Assembly (NCBI GenBank): GCA_022843905.1
Contig: JALHMT010000017.1
Span: 1 to 64,000, forward strand
From: Rubrivivax sp.
GTDB taxonomy: Bacteria; Pseudomonadota; Gammaproteobacteria; Burkholderiales; Burkholderiaceae_C
Direction: 5' to 3'
DNA: 64,000 bases
The stretch's first letter is position 1; each line of letters opens with the position of its first letter. Shown piece after piece: positions 54,515-62,834 of the stretch. The position numbers and the translations under genes were made by a program. The notes under the pieces are model-generated. The model saw nothing but the letters and a program-made list of their open reading frames with translations. It was not told the DNA's origin and made no database searches.

Positions 54515-55663
54515 ATGAGCCTGGCCACGCGCTGTCCCGCGTGCAGCACGGTCTTCAGGGTCGTGCAGGATCAGCTGCGTGTCTCCGAGGGCTGGGTGCG
54601 CTGCGGCCGGTGTTCGGAGGTCTTCAACGCCGTCGACCACATGGTCGACCTGCCCCGGCCTTCGACGCCCGCGCAAGCACCGTCGTTCGCGCCGGGCCAG
54701 GCGGCCCCCCACGAAGCAATCGACAAGGCCTCGCTCGCCCCGACCCCGACCGGGCCGGCAACATCGCTTCCAGCAGCCTCCACCGGAGTCCTGATCGAGT
54801 CCGATCATGCGCACGACCTGCGCATGCGCGCCTGGAACGATCCCGGCCCGGCCGAGCGAATGACCCCGGAGCAGCGGTTCGATGAGGACGACGACAGCAC
54901 CCGCGTCTTCACCGCCTTCCCACCATCGGGGACGGTTGCAGCAGATGAAGCGTCGACGCGGGCCCCCTCCGTCGATGAGGTCGATCTGGAGTTGTCACCC
55001 GCTGTCGCTGCGCCGATCACTCTGAGCGGCACCGCTGCACCAGGGTCGATGCCCCCCTCGGCTGCCGAAGTTGCCAGCGAGGCGAGGGCCGAGGCGACGG
55101 CGCCGGTCGATCCGGCGCGGGCCGACGAGCTCGATCTCGCTGCCGACGTCGCTCCTTCCTTTCTGCGCGAAGCCGAGCGCGCTGAACGCTGGCAGCAGCC
55201 GTCGGTGCGTCGCGCACTGGCCGCTGTCCTCGTTGCAGCCACGCTGGCACTGTGCCTGCAGGTCGCCAGAGAGTATCGCGACCTCATCGCGGCGCGCTGG
55301 ATCGGCACCCGTCCTGCGCTCGAGCTGGTGTGCCGCTGGACGGGGTGCCGCGTCGAGCACCCGCGCCTGGTCGATGCGCTGGTCGTCGACAGCAGCGGCC
55401 TCGTGCGCATCGACGGCACCAACAGCTATCGCTTCTCGGTCGTGCTGCGCAACCGTTCGGCACTGACCCTGGCGATGCCGGCCATCGATCTCACGCTCAC
55501 CGACACGCAGGGGCGCATGATCTCTCGGCGCACCCTGTCGGCCGCCGAACTCGGCGTGGGCGCGTCGAGCGTGGCGGCTGCCGCGGAATTGGCGCTGCAG
55601 GCCACGCTGGGCATCTCCGACAGGCCCGTGGCCGGCTATACGATCGAGGTCTTCTATCCCTGA
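54515..55663 (+). CDS. zinc-ribbon and DUF3426 membrane protein
   Basis: 382 residues from ATG 54515; a GTG at 54506 overlapping the prmA stop would add three codons. The first 40 residues are an MJ0042-type zinc ribbon: CPACSTVFRV then RCGRCSEVFNA. A long acidic, Pro/Ala-rich linker (about 45-225) leads to one membrane helix (about 232-250: ALAAVLVAATLALCLQVA). The periplasmic DUF3426 domain follows (LELVCRWTGCRVEHPRLVDA). This arrangement after accC-prmA is conserved in beta-proteobacteria; the role is unknown. Confidence 0.85.
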   Translation: MSLATRCPACSTVFRVVQDQLRVSEGWVRCGRCSEVFNAVDHMVDLPRPSTPAQAPSFAPGQAAPHEAIDKASLAPTPTGPATSLPAASTGVLIESDHAHDLRMRAWNDPGPAERMTPEQRFDEDDDSTRVFTAFPPSGTVAADEASTRAPSVDEVDLELSPAVAAPITLSGTAAPGSMPPSAAEVASEARAEATAPVDPARADELDLAADVAPSFLREAERAERWQQPSVRRALAAVLVAATLALCLQVAREYRDLIAARWIGTRPALELVCRWTGCRVEHPRLVDALVVDSSGLVRIDGTNSYRFSVVLRNRSALTLAMPAIDLTLTDTQGRMISRRTLSAAELGVGASSVAAAAELALQATLGISDRPVAGYTIEVFYP

Positions 55664-55708
55664 CGCTGGTCGGCCGCAGCGCCGACACGTCTGCCCCCCG
55701 GAGTTGCA

Positions 55709-56623
55709 ATGCCTGCATTGATTTGCGGATCGCTCGCTTTCGACACGATCACCACCTTCCCTGGCCGCTTCGCGCAGCAGATCCTGCCCGAGCAGGTGCA
55801 CATCCTCAACGTCTCCTTCCTGGTGCCCACCTTGCGGCGCGAGTTCGGCGGCTGTGCCGGCAACATCGCCTACACGCTGCAGGCACTGGGCGGGCAACCG
55901 GTGGTGATGGCCGCTCTGGGTGTGGATGGCGGCGAGTACCTCGCGCGCCTGCGCCAGTGGGGCTCGGAGACGGCCCTGGTCCGCAGCGAGGAGTCGCTCT
56001 ACACCGCGCAGGCCATCATCATCACCGACAGCGACAACAACCAGATCACGGCCTTCCACCCCGGCGCGATGCAGAACGCACACCTCATCGACGTGCCGCC
56101 GCGCGACGACCTGCGCATCGGCATCATCGCGCCCGACGGACGCGATGCGATGTGGCGTCATGCCGAACAGATGGCACAGGCCGGCATCCCCTTCATCTTC
56201 GACCCGGGCCAACAGCTGCCCATGTTCGACGGCCCCGAGCTCCGGCGCTTCATCGAAATGGCGAGCTGGGTCGCCGTCAACGACTACGAGGGGCGCATGC
56301 TGTGCGACCGCACCGGCTACACGCTGGAGAGCTTGTCGACCTCGCACCTGAAGGGCGTGATCGTCACCCTGGCCGCCGAAGGCTGCGACCTGTGGATCCA
56401 GGGCCAGCGCCATCACGTGCCCGGCGAGAAGGCGATCGAGGTGGTCGATCCCACCGGCTGCGGCGATGCCTTTCGCGCCGCGCTGCTCTACGGCCTGGAG
56501 CGCGGCTGGTCACTGGAGCGCAGCGTGCGCCTGGGCAATCGGATCGGCGCGATGAAGATCGCCTGCCGCGGCGGACAGAACCACGTCGTCACGCCGGCCC
56601 TGGCCGACAGCGTCCCGGCCTGA
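55709..56623 (+). CDS. PfkB-family carbohydrate/nucleoside kinase
   Basis: 304 residues, of ribokinase/adenosine-kinase type. The N-terminal glycine motif is FGGCAGNIAYTLQALGG, and the C-terminal PfkB signature is DPTGCGDAFRAALLYGLE with Asp as catalytic base. The substrate is not fixed by the sequence. The gene ends the long plus-strand run, and no convincing terminator follows on its strand. Related genes in this position in Burkholderiales are annotated as adenosine kinase-like. The short C-terminal tail (GGQNHVVTPALADSVPA) lacks further domains. Confidence 0.85.
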   Translation: MPALICGSLAFDTITTFPGRFAQQILPEQVHILNVSFLVPTLRREFGGCAGNIAYTLQALGGQPVVMAALGVDGGEYLARLRQWGSETALVRSEESLYTAQAIIITDSDNNQITAFHPGAMQNAHLIDVPPRDDLRIGIIAPDGRDAMWRHAEQMAQAGIPFIFDPGQQLPMFDGPELRRFIEMASWVAVNDYEGRMLCDRTGYTLESLSTSHLKGVIVTLAAEGCDLWIQGQRHHVPGEKAIEVVDPTGCGDAFRAALLYGLERGWSLERSVRLGNRIGAMKIACRGGQNHVVTPALADSVPA

Positions 56624-56691
56624 GAGCGCACGGGCGCACGGCGGCACCCGCCGTGCAACAGGCCGCCGCATGAGGCGCGCCCAATGGAAAA

Positions 56692-56711
56692 AGCCCGGCC
56701 GAGGCCGGGCT
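56692..56711 (-). terminator. intrinsic terminator of the histone-like gene
   Basis: AGCCCGGCC-TC-GGCCGGGCT on the minus strand, a perfect 9-bp stem with a two-base loop, followed by TTTT. It lies 50 bases past the histone stop and could also stop plus-strand traffic from the PfkB gene. Confidence 0.85.
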
Positions 56712-56725
56712 GTCACAGGGACGGA

Positions 56726-56751
56726 TGCGACCGTGCCGAAGCACGGTCGCA
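56726..56751. terminator. second strong hairpin next to the terminator
   Basis: TGCGACCGTGC-CGAA-GCACGGTCGCA, a perfect 11-bp stem with a four-base loop, ten bases downstream of the histone stop. No U-tract follows. It may protect the 3' end of the mRNA. Confidence 0.7.
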
Positions 56752-56760
56752 GCGTCACAC

Positions 56761-57165
<405 letters not shown>

Positions 57166-57354
57166 AACGATCTCCTTGATCAAGTTACGAAATACACCAC
57201 GCTGCTCGATACAGCGCAGCGATTCACTGCCTGTTGCTTTGCCGACGGCGAAAATCCGCCGACGGATGCCCCAGTGCAGTGAACGGGGATGCGGTCCGGT
57301 CTGTCGCGTCTGGCGGCGACATGTCCCGATCCGCGGATCTTGATCTCTTGCCTG

Positions 57355-57370
57355 CGGCGCTCGAGCGCCG
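57355..57370. repeat. perfect 16-bp palindrome after nrdB
   Basis: CGGCGCTCGAGCGCCG reads identically on both strands. It lies 24 bases past the nrdB stop, between nrdB and the histone gene. As RNA it is a stem without a U-tract, so it is a weak terminator or mRNA-stability structure. Confidence 0.55.
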
Positions 57371-57393
57371 TTCTTGTTCTGTGAATCTCAAAT

Positions 57394-58563
57394 TCAGTCC
57401 CACGACAGCGCGCCACCGGTCTGGTAGTCGATGACGCGCGTCTCGAAGAAGTTGCGTTCCTTCTTCAGGTCGATCATCTCGCTCATCCAGGGGAACGGGT
57501 TTTCCTCGTTCGGGAAGAGCGCATCGAGGCCGATCTGCGTGGCACGCCGGTTGGCGATGTAGCGCAGATAGCCCTTGAACATGGACGCATTCATGCCGAG
57601 CACGCCGCGCGGCATGGTGTCTTCGGCGTAGCGGTACTCGAGTTCGACCGCGGTCTCGAACAGCGCCTTGATCTCGGCCTTGAAGGCCGAGGTCCACAGG
57701 TGCGGGTTCTCGAGCTTGATCTGGTTGATGAGGTCGATGCCGAAGTTGCAGTGCATGGACTCGTCGCGCAGGATGTACTGGTACTGCTCGGCGGCACCGG
57801 TCATCTTGTTCTGGCGGCCCAGCGCCAGGATCTGCGTGAAGCCGACGTAGAAGAACAGGCCTTCCATCAGGCAGGCGAAGACGATCAGGCTCTTCAGCAG
57901 GGTCTGGTCGTTCTCGGGTGTGCCGGTGTGGAAGTGCGGATCCATGATCGCGTCGATGAACGGGATCAGGAACTCGTCCTTGGCGCGGATGCAGGCAACC
58001 TCGTTGTACGCGTTGAAGATCTCGCCTTCATCCAGGCCGAGCGACTCGACGATGTACTGGTAGGCGTGCGTATGGATCGCTTCCTCGAACGCCTGCCGCA
58101 ACAGGAACTGCCGGCACTCGGGCGCCGTGATGTGGCGGTAGGTGCCCAGCACGATGTTGTTGGCGGCCAGAGAGTCGGCAGTGACGAAGAAGCCGAGGTT
58201 GCGCTTGATGATGCGGCGCTCGTCTTCGGTCAGGCCGTTGGGGTCCTTCCAGGTCGCGATGTCGCGCGACATGTTCACCTCTTGCGGCATCCAGTGGTTG
58301 GCGCACGTGGAGAGGTACTTCTCCCAGGCCCACTTGTACTTGAAGGGCACCAACTGGTTGACGTCGGTCTGGCCGTTGATGATGCGCTTGTCGGCGGCAT
58401 TGATGCGACGGCCGGTGACGATGGCCGTGGAGCGCGTGGCAACGACGGGCGGATGCGTGACGCGATGCTGCGAGGACGGTGCCACCGCTTCGAGCGGAAG
58501 CGGCATGGCCGCTGCTGCGGCACTCGGCGGGGTACTACGAACTTCTTCTTCCCAGACCAGCAT
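57394..58563 (-). CDS. nrdB: ribonucleotide reductase class Ia, beta subunit
   Basis: 389 residues. The di-iron tyrosyl-radical subunit. Metal ligands are visible in [12 protein letters not shown] (Asp), [13 protein letters not shown] (Glu and His) and the C-terminal [16 protein letters not shown] (Glu, His). The radical Tyr of HTHAY is about residue 166, so this is a standard radical protein, not a radical-less form. An N-terminal extension of 50 residues rich in Ala/Pro is usual in beta-proteobacteria. It follows nrdA on the same strand by 211 bases and has its own promoter-like element at 58587-58615. AGGA lies upstream of the ATG. Confidence 0.96.
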   Translation of the reverse strand: MLVWEEEVRSTPPSAAAAAMPLPLEAVAPSSQHRVTHPPVVATRSTAIVTGRRINAADKRIINGQTDVNQLVPFKYKWAWEKYLSTCANHWMPQEVNMSRDIATWKDPNGLTEDERRIIKRNLGFFVTADSLAANNIVLGTYRHITAPECRQFLLRQAFEEAIHTHAYQYIVESLGLDEGEIFNAYNEVACIRAKDEFLIPFIDAIMDPHFHTGTPENDQTLLKSLIVFACLMEGLFFYVGFTQILALGRQNKMTGAAEQYQYILRDESMHCNFGIDLINQIKLENPHLWTSAFKAEIKALFETAVELEYRYAEDTMPRGVLGMNASMFKGYLRYIANRRATQIGLDALFPNEENPFPWMSEMIDLKKERNFFETRVIDYQTGGALSWD

Positions 58564-58774
58564 GTGTCTACGTCCTGTGATGCGGAATTATCCGAGTGTT
58601 GCGTGAGAACACCAAGCGATTATTGACATCGAAGCAGCCTCGTTGTTGTGACATCGCATCGATCGCCGCGCATGTCGAACGCATCACGAATGAGGACACC
58701 GGATGCACGCACCGGAGACCCACATCGACATGCATCGAACATCCACGCGTCGGCTCGAACGATGTCGCGAACGA
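58564..58774 (-). promoter_or_regulatory. nrdA-nrdB gap with own promoter for nrdB
   Basis: Spacer of 211 bases without a gene. On the minus strand TTGGTG (58610-58615), a 17-base spacer and GATAAT (58587-58592) make a sigma-70-like promoter starting about 17 bases before nrdB. The repeated GCGAT/CGATG words in the rest have no clear role. Confidence 0.5.
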
Positions 58775-61687
58775 TCACTGGCAGGCTTCGCAATCGGGGT
58801 TGTCGATGGAACAGAACTTCACGTCGCTCGCGGGTTCGTTCATCGGCACGTTGATGGACGAATGTGCAGGCGCACTCGCCGCCACACCGCTCATGCCGCC
58901 GGCATTCGAGACGGCGTTCATCGAGCTGTTCGTGACCGTCGACTTCTCTGCGTAGGTCGCGCTCGTGGTGCGCAGGTAGTAGGTCGTCTTGATGCCGCGC
59001 AGCCAGGCCAGCTTGTAGGTCTCGTCGAGCTTCTTGCCCGAAGCGCCGGCCATGTAGATGTTGAGCGACTGCCCCTGGTCGATCCACTTCTGTCGGCGTC
59101 CACCGGCTTCGATGAGCCAGGTCGCATCGACCTCGAACGCGGTGGCGTACAGGCGCTTGAGCTCCTCGGGCACGCGGTCGATGGGACGCAGCGAGCCGTC
59201 GAAGTGCTTGAGGTCCATCACCATCACGTCGTCCCACAGGCCGAGCTTCTTCAGGTCGCGCACGAGGTACTCGTTGACGACCGTGAACTCGCCCGACAGA
59301 TTGGACTTCACCGACAGGTTGCCGAAGCAGGGTTCGATCGATGCATCGACGCCGATGATGTTGGAGATGGTCGCCGTCGGAGCGATGGCCACGCTGTTGC
59401 TGTTGCGCATGCCATGCTCCTTGATGCGGGCACGCAGGGCTTCCCAGTCCATCGTCATCGATCGATCGACCTCGACATGGCCGCCGCGAGCTTCCTTGAG
59501 CAGCTCGAGCGAGTCCAGGGGCAGGATGCCTCGGTCCCACAGCGAACCGCGGTAGCTGGAATATCGGCCGCGCTCGGCAGCCAGTTCGGTCGAGGCCCAG
59601 TAGGCGTGGTAGCAGACCGCCTCCATCGATCGGTCGGCAAACTCGACGGCCTCGGGACTGGCATACGGCAGGCGCAGCTGGTACAGGCAGTCCTGGAAGC
59701 CCATGATGCCCAGCCCCACCGGGCGATGGCGCAGGTTGGAGTCGCGTGCCTTCTTAACCGCGTAGTAATTGATGTCGATGACGTTGTCGAGCATGCGCAT
59801 CGCCGTGGCGATGGTCTTCTTCAGCTTGGCCTGGTCGATCGTCTTCGATCCGTCCGGCGCGTCCATGAGGTGCTGCACCAGGTTCACCGAGCCCAGGTTG
59901 CAGACCGCGATCTCGCTGTCGCTGGTGTTCAGCGTGATCTCGGTGCACAGGTTCGACGAGTGGATCACCCCGGCGTGCTGCTGCGGGCTGCGCACGTTGC
60001 AGGCATCCTTGAAGGTGATCCAGGGATGGCCGGTCTCGAACAGCATCGAGAGCATCTTGCGCCACAGGTCGCGCGCCGGCATGCGCTTGTAGAGCTTGAT
60101 CTCGCCGCGGTCGACCTTGGCCTCGTAGGCCGTATAGGCCTCCTCGAAGGCACGGCCGAACTTGTCGTGCAGGTCGGGGCAGGTGGACGGCGAGAACAGC
60201 GTCCACTCGCCGCCTTCGACCACGCGACGCATGAAGAGGTCGGGGATCCAGTTGGCGGTGTTCATGTCGTGCGTGCGCCGACGGTCGTCGCCGGTGTTCT
60301 TGCGCAGCTCCAGGAACTCCTCGATGTCGAGGTGCCAGCTTTCCAGGTAGGCGCAGACCGCACCCTTGCGCTTGCCGCCCTGGTTGACGGCCACGGCCGT
60401 GTCGTTGACGACCTTCAGGAAGGGCACGACACCCTGGGACTTGCCGTTGGTCCCCTTGATGTAGGAGCCCAGGGCACGAACCCGTGTCCAGTCATTGCCC
60501 AGGCCGCCGGCGAACTTGGACAGCAGCGCGTTTTCCTTCAGCGCCTCGTAGATGCCGTCGAGGTCGTCGGCCACGGTCGTGAGGTAGCAGCTCGACAGCT
60601 GCGAACGCCGCGTGCCTGAGTTGAAGAGGGTGGGCGTGCTGGACATGAAGTCGAAGGTCGACAGCACCGTGTAGAACTCGATCGCGCGCTCCTCGCGGTC
60701 GATCTCGCCCAGCGCCAGGCCCATGGCCACGCGCATGAAGAACGCCTGCGGCATCTCGATGCGGACTTCGTCGATGTGCAGGAAGTAGCGGTCGTACAAG
60801 GTCTGCAGGCCGAGGTAGTCGAACTGCAGGTCGCGGCTGGCGTCGATGGCGGCACCCAGGCGCGCCAGGTCGAACTGCAGCAGCTTGTCGTCGAGCAGTT
60901 CGGCCTGCACGCCCTTCTTGATGAAGGATGGGAAGTACTCGGCGTAGCGCTCCTTCATCTGCGCCTGGCTCACCTCCTCGCCGATGATCTCGCGGCGGAT
61001 GGTGTGCAGCAGCAGACGCGCCGTGGCGCGCGTATAGGCCGGGTCCTTCTCGATCAGCGTCCGCGCGGCCAGGATGGCCGCCTTGTGCACTTCTTCGATG
61101 GGCACGCCGTCGTACAGGTTGCGGCGCGTCTCGGCCAGGATGGGCTCGGCCTTGACGTCCTTGCCGAGACCGGCACAGGACGACTCGACCAGATCACGAA
61201 GACCGTCCATGTTCAACGGCACTCGCTGGCCGCCGTCGACCACGAAGAGCTCGACCGCCTTGGCCTGCACCGGCGGTGCCTGGCGGGCTCGCTCCTGCGA
61301 GCGGCGCTCGCGGTACAGCACATAGGCACGCGCCACCTCGTGATGCCCGCCACGCATGAGGCCGAGCTCGACGTGATCCTGAACGTCCTCGATGTGGAAG
61401 GTGCCGCCGCCGGGGCGCGAACGCAGCAGGGCGCGCACGACCGTCTCGGTCAGGCGGTCGACGGTCTCGCGCACGCTGGCCGAGGCCGCGCCCTGCGTGC
61501 CGTGCACGGCGAGGAAGGCCTTCATCAGGGCCACGGCGATCTTGTTCGGCTCGAAGGACACCACCGCGCCGTTGCGGCGGATGATCTGGTAACCCGCGAA
61601 TGCGGAGGCCACATGGCCGGCAGCGGCGCCGGCCACGGCGCGCGGCTGCAGCGCTCCTTCGGGCATCGAGGTCAAGACAGCTTGCAT
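58775..61687 (-). CDS. nrdA: ribonucleotide reductase class Ia, alpha subunit
   Basis: 970 residues, larger than the 761 of E. coli because of an N-terminal extension. An ATP-cone allosteric domain starts near residue 32 (YQIIRRNGAVVSFEPNKIAV), so dATP inhibition is expected. A second cone-like region (about 145-240) precedes the catalytic barrel. Active-site cysteines are in SQLSSCYLTT, SSNLCTEITLN and IAVCNLGSVNL; Glu in NLCTEI is the general acid; the radical-transfer Tyr pair is near TTYYLRTTSATYAE. The C-terminus ends DNPDCEACQ, the redox cysteine pair. It makes dNDPs with NrdB. NrdR-type boxes lie upstream. Confidence 0.96.
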   Translation of the reverse strand: MQAVLTSMPEGALQPRAVAGAAAGHVASAFAGYQIIRRNGAVVSFEPNKIAVALMKAFLAVHGTQGAASASVRETVDRLTETVVRALLRSRPGGGTFHIEDVQDHVELGLMRGGHHEVARAYVLYRERRSQERARQAPPVQAKAVELFVVDGGQRVPLNMDGLRDLVESSCAGLGKDVKAEPILAETRRNLYDGVPIEEVHKAAILAARTLIEKDPAYTRATARLLLHTIRREIIGEEVSQAQMKERYAEYFPSFIKKGVQAELLDDKLLQFDLARLGAAIDASRDLQFDYLGLQTLYDRYFLHIDEVRIEMPQAFFMRVAMGLALGEIDREERAIEFYTVLSTFDFMSSTPTLFNSGTRRSQLSSCYLTTVADDLDGIYEALKENALLSKFAGGLGNDWTRVRALGSYIKGTNGKSQGVVPFLKVVNDTAVAVNQGGKRKGAVCAYLESWHLDIEEFLELRKNTGDDRRRTHDMNTANWIPDLFMRRVVEGGEWTLFSPSTCPDLHDKFGRAFEEAYTAYEAKVDRGEIKLYKRMPARDLWRKMLSMLFETGHPWITFKDACNVRSPQQHAGVIHSSNLCTEITLNTSDSEIAVCNLGSVNLVQHLMDAPDGSKTIDQAKLKKTIATAMRMLDNVIDINYYAVKKARDSNLRHRPVGLGIMGFQDCLYQLRLPYASPEAVEFADRSMEAVCYHAYWASTELAAERGRYSSYRGSLWDRGILPLDSLELLKEARGGHVEVDRSMTMDWEALRARIKEHGMRNSNSVAIAPTATISNIIGVDASIEPCFGNLSVKSNLSGEFTVVNEYLVRDLKKLGLWDDVMVMDLKHFDGSLRPIDRVPEELKRLYATAFEVDATWLIEAGGRRQKWIDQGQSLNIYMAGASGKKLDETYKLAWLRGIKTTYYLRTTSATYAEKSTVTNSSMNAVSNAGGMSGVAASAPAHSSINVPMNEPASDVKFCSIDNPDCEACQ

Positions 61688-61940
61688 GGGTTCCCCTTAT
61701 CTGATCTGGTGGTCTGGCGGTGCGTGGGCAATCGGTGTGCGACGGATGCCGCAGAAGCGGCACCGGACGACACGGGTGGTCGGGTGTGGGGCGGACCTGG
61801 AATCGGGCAGTGGTCTTCGTGTGGCATGTTCCCGTCGCGCATCCCCACCCCCCTGTTCGCGCGTCGCTTCGGCTGCCTGGATGCAGCCGAAGAGGGACTG
61901 TCTGCGCTCGGACACGGGGTCACGAGATTATCACGAAAGA

Positions 61941-61956
61941 GCACTATATCTGGGGG
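61941..61956 (-). promoter_or_regulatory. NrdR box 1
   Basis: GCACTATATCTGGGGG: the left half CACTATAT matches the NrdR consensus (ACACTATATATAGTGT type), the right half is degenerate. It covers the -10 element of the nrdA promoter. Confidence 0.55.
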
Positions 61957-61971
61957 TGCGACCCCCTACAA
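61943..61971 (-). promoter_or_regulatory. sigma-70 promoter of nrdA
   Basis: On the minus strand TTGTAG (61966-61971), a 17-base spacer and TATAGT (61943-61948). The spacer contains GGGGGT-GCG-ACCCCC, a 15-base inverted repeat centred between the two NrdR boxes. Confidence 0.6.
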
Positions 61972-61972
61972 G

Positions 61973-61988
61973 GCACTACCGCTAGTGT
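61973..61988 (-). promoter_or_regulatory. NrdR box 2
   Basis: GCACTACCGCTAGTGT with the perfect inverted repeat CACTA/TAGTG. It begins 32 bases from box 1, i.e. about three helical turns, which is the spacing typical of paired NrdR boxes. It sits just upstream of the -35 element. Confidence 0.7.
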
Positions 61989-62210
61989 CTCGGTCAGGAC
62001 CTTCCCGAATGGCGCGAAGCGCAGCGACATCGGCGGCGGACACTCCCTGCAGCGCGGTCCGGGGCTTCACCGCGCTGTGTGCCGCACGAGCGCTTCGTCT
62101 GCGACGCGGGGCCCGCGCCAATGCTCGCGTTTGGCTTGAAATCGGCGGATTCGCTGCGTCGTCTCAAGCCTTGCGGCAACCAGTGTCCGGCACGCTCATG
62201 GCGATGCGGT

Positions 62211-62834
62211 TCAGGTGTTGCCGCCCCTTCCTTCGAAGGACGTGTCGTCAGCGACGGGCACGGCAATGCCGCTTCCGCGCAACGCATCGCGCAGGCGGTG
62301 CCAGTCGAAGCCCGGCCCCGGGTCGGCCTTTCGGCCGGGCGCGACGTGCTGGTGCCCCACGACCTCCTGCAGCGGGTAGCGCCGCCGCAGGCTGCGCAGC
62401 AGTCGCGCGGCGGCGGCGTACTGCGCTGCGTCGAACGCATCGCCCTCCAGGCCTTCCAGCTCGATGCCGATGGACCAGTCGTTGCAGTTCGATCGGCCGC
62501 GCCATGCCGACACGCCGGCATGCCACGCCCGGCGGTCGCAGGAAACGAACTGCTGCACATGGCCGGTGCGTCGCACGAAGAAGTGCGCCGAGACCTGCAG
62601 CCTGCGCAGTCGGTCGAAGTAAGGATGTCGGTCGCAGTCCAGCGAGTTGGTGAACAGACGCTCGACGTCGCCACCGCCGTACTCGCCGGGAGGCAGACTG
62701 ATGGAATGCAGCACCGCCAGGGAGATGGCCGTGCCGTCGGGCCGCGGGCCGAAGTTGGGAGAGGGGCAGCGCCGCGCGCCCGGCCACCATCCCTCGTGCC
62801 AGCGTCGCAGGCGGGGTTCAGCTGCGTTCGTCAT
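62211..62834 (-). CDS. ampD: 1,6-anhydro-MurNAc-L-Ala amidase
   Basis: 207 residues from ATG 62834. Cytoplasmic zinc amidase that strips the peptide from anhydro-muropeptides during recycling and so keeps beta-lactamase induction low. RRCPSPNFGPRPDGTAISLA, the Zn His in VLHSISLPPGEYGG, the second His in CDRRAWHAGVS and the C-terminal HQHVAPGRKADPGPGFDWHR (His and Asp ligands) are all present. Its start overlaps the 3' end of the response-regulator gene by 17 bases on the same strand, so they are coupled. Confidence 0.95.
   Translation of the reverse strand: MTNAAEPRLRRWHEGWWPGARRCPSPNFGPRPDGTAISLAVLHSISLPPGEYGGGDVERLFTNSLDCDRHPYFDRLRRLQVSAHFFVRRTGHVQQFVSCDRRAWHAGVSAWRGRSNCNDWSIGIELEGLEGDAFDAAQYAAAARLLRSLRRRYPLQEVVGHQHVAPGRKADPGPGFDWHRLRDALRGSGIAVPVADDTSFEGRGGNT

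Larger units (their letters stand above)
61688..62210. other. 523-base gap between nrdA and ampD
   Basis: No gene on either strand. From the nrdA side it holds about 250 bases of leader, then the promoter and NrdR boxes (61941-61988), then the region after ampD with a perfect 8-bp stem AGCGCGGT/ACCGCGCT (62051-62058 with 62069-62076) that lacks a U-tract. Confidence 0.6.
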
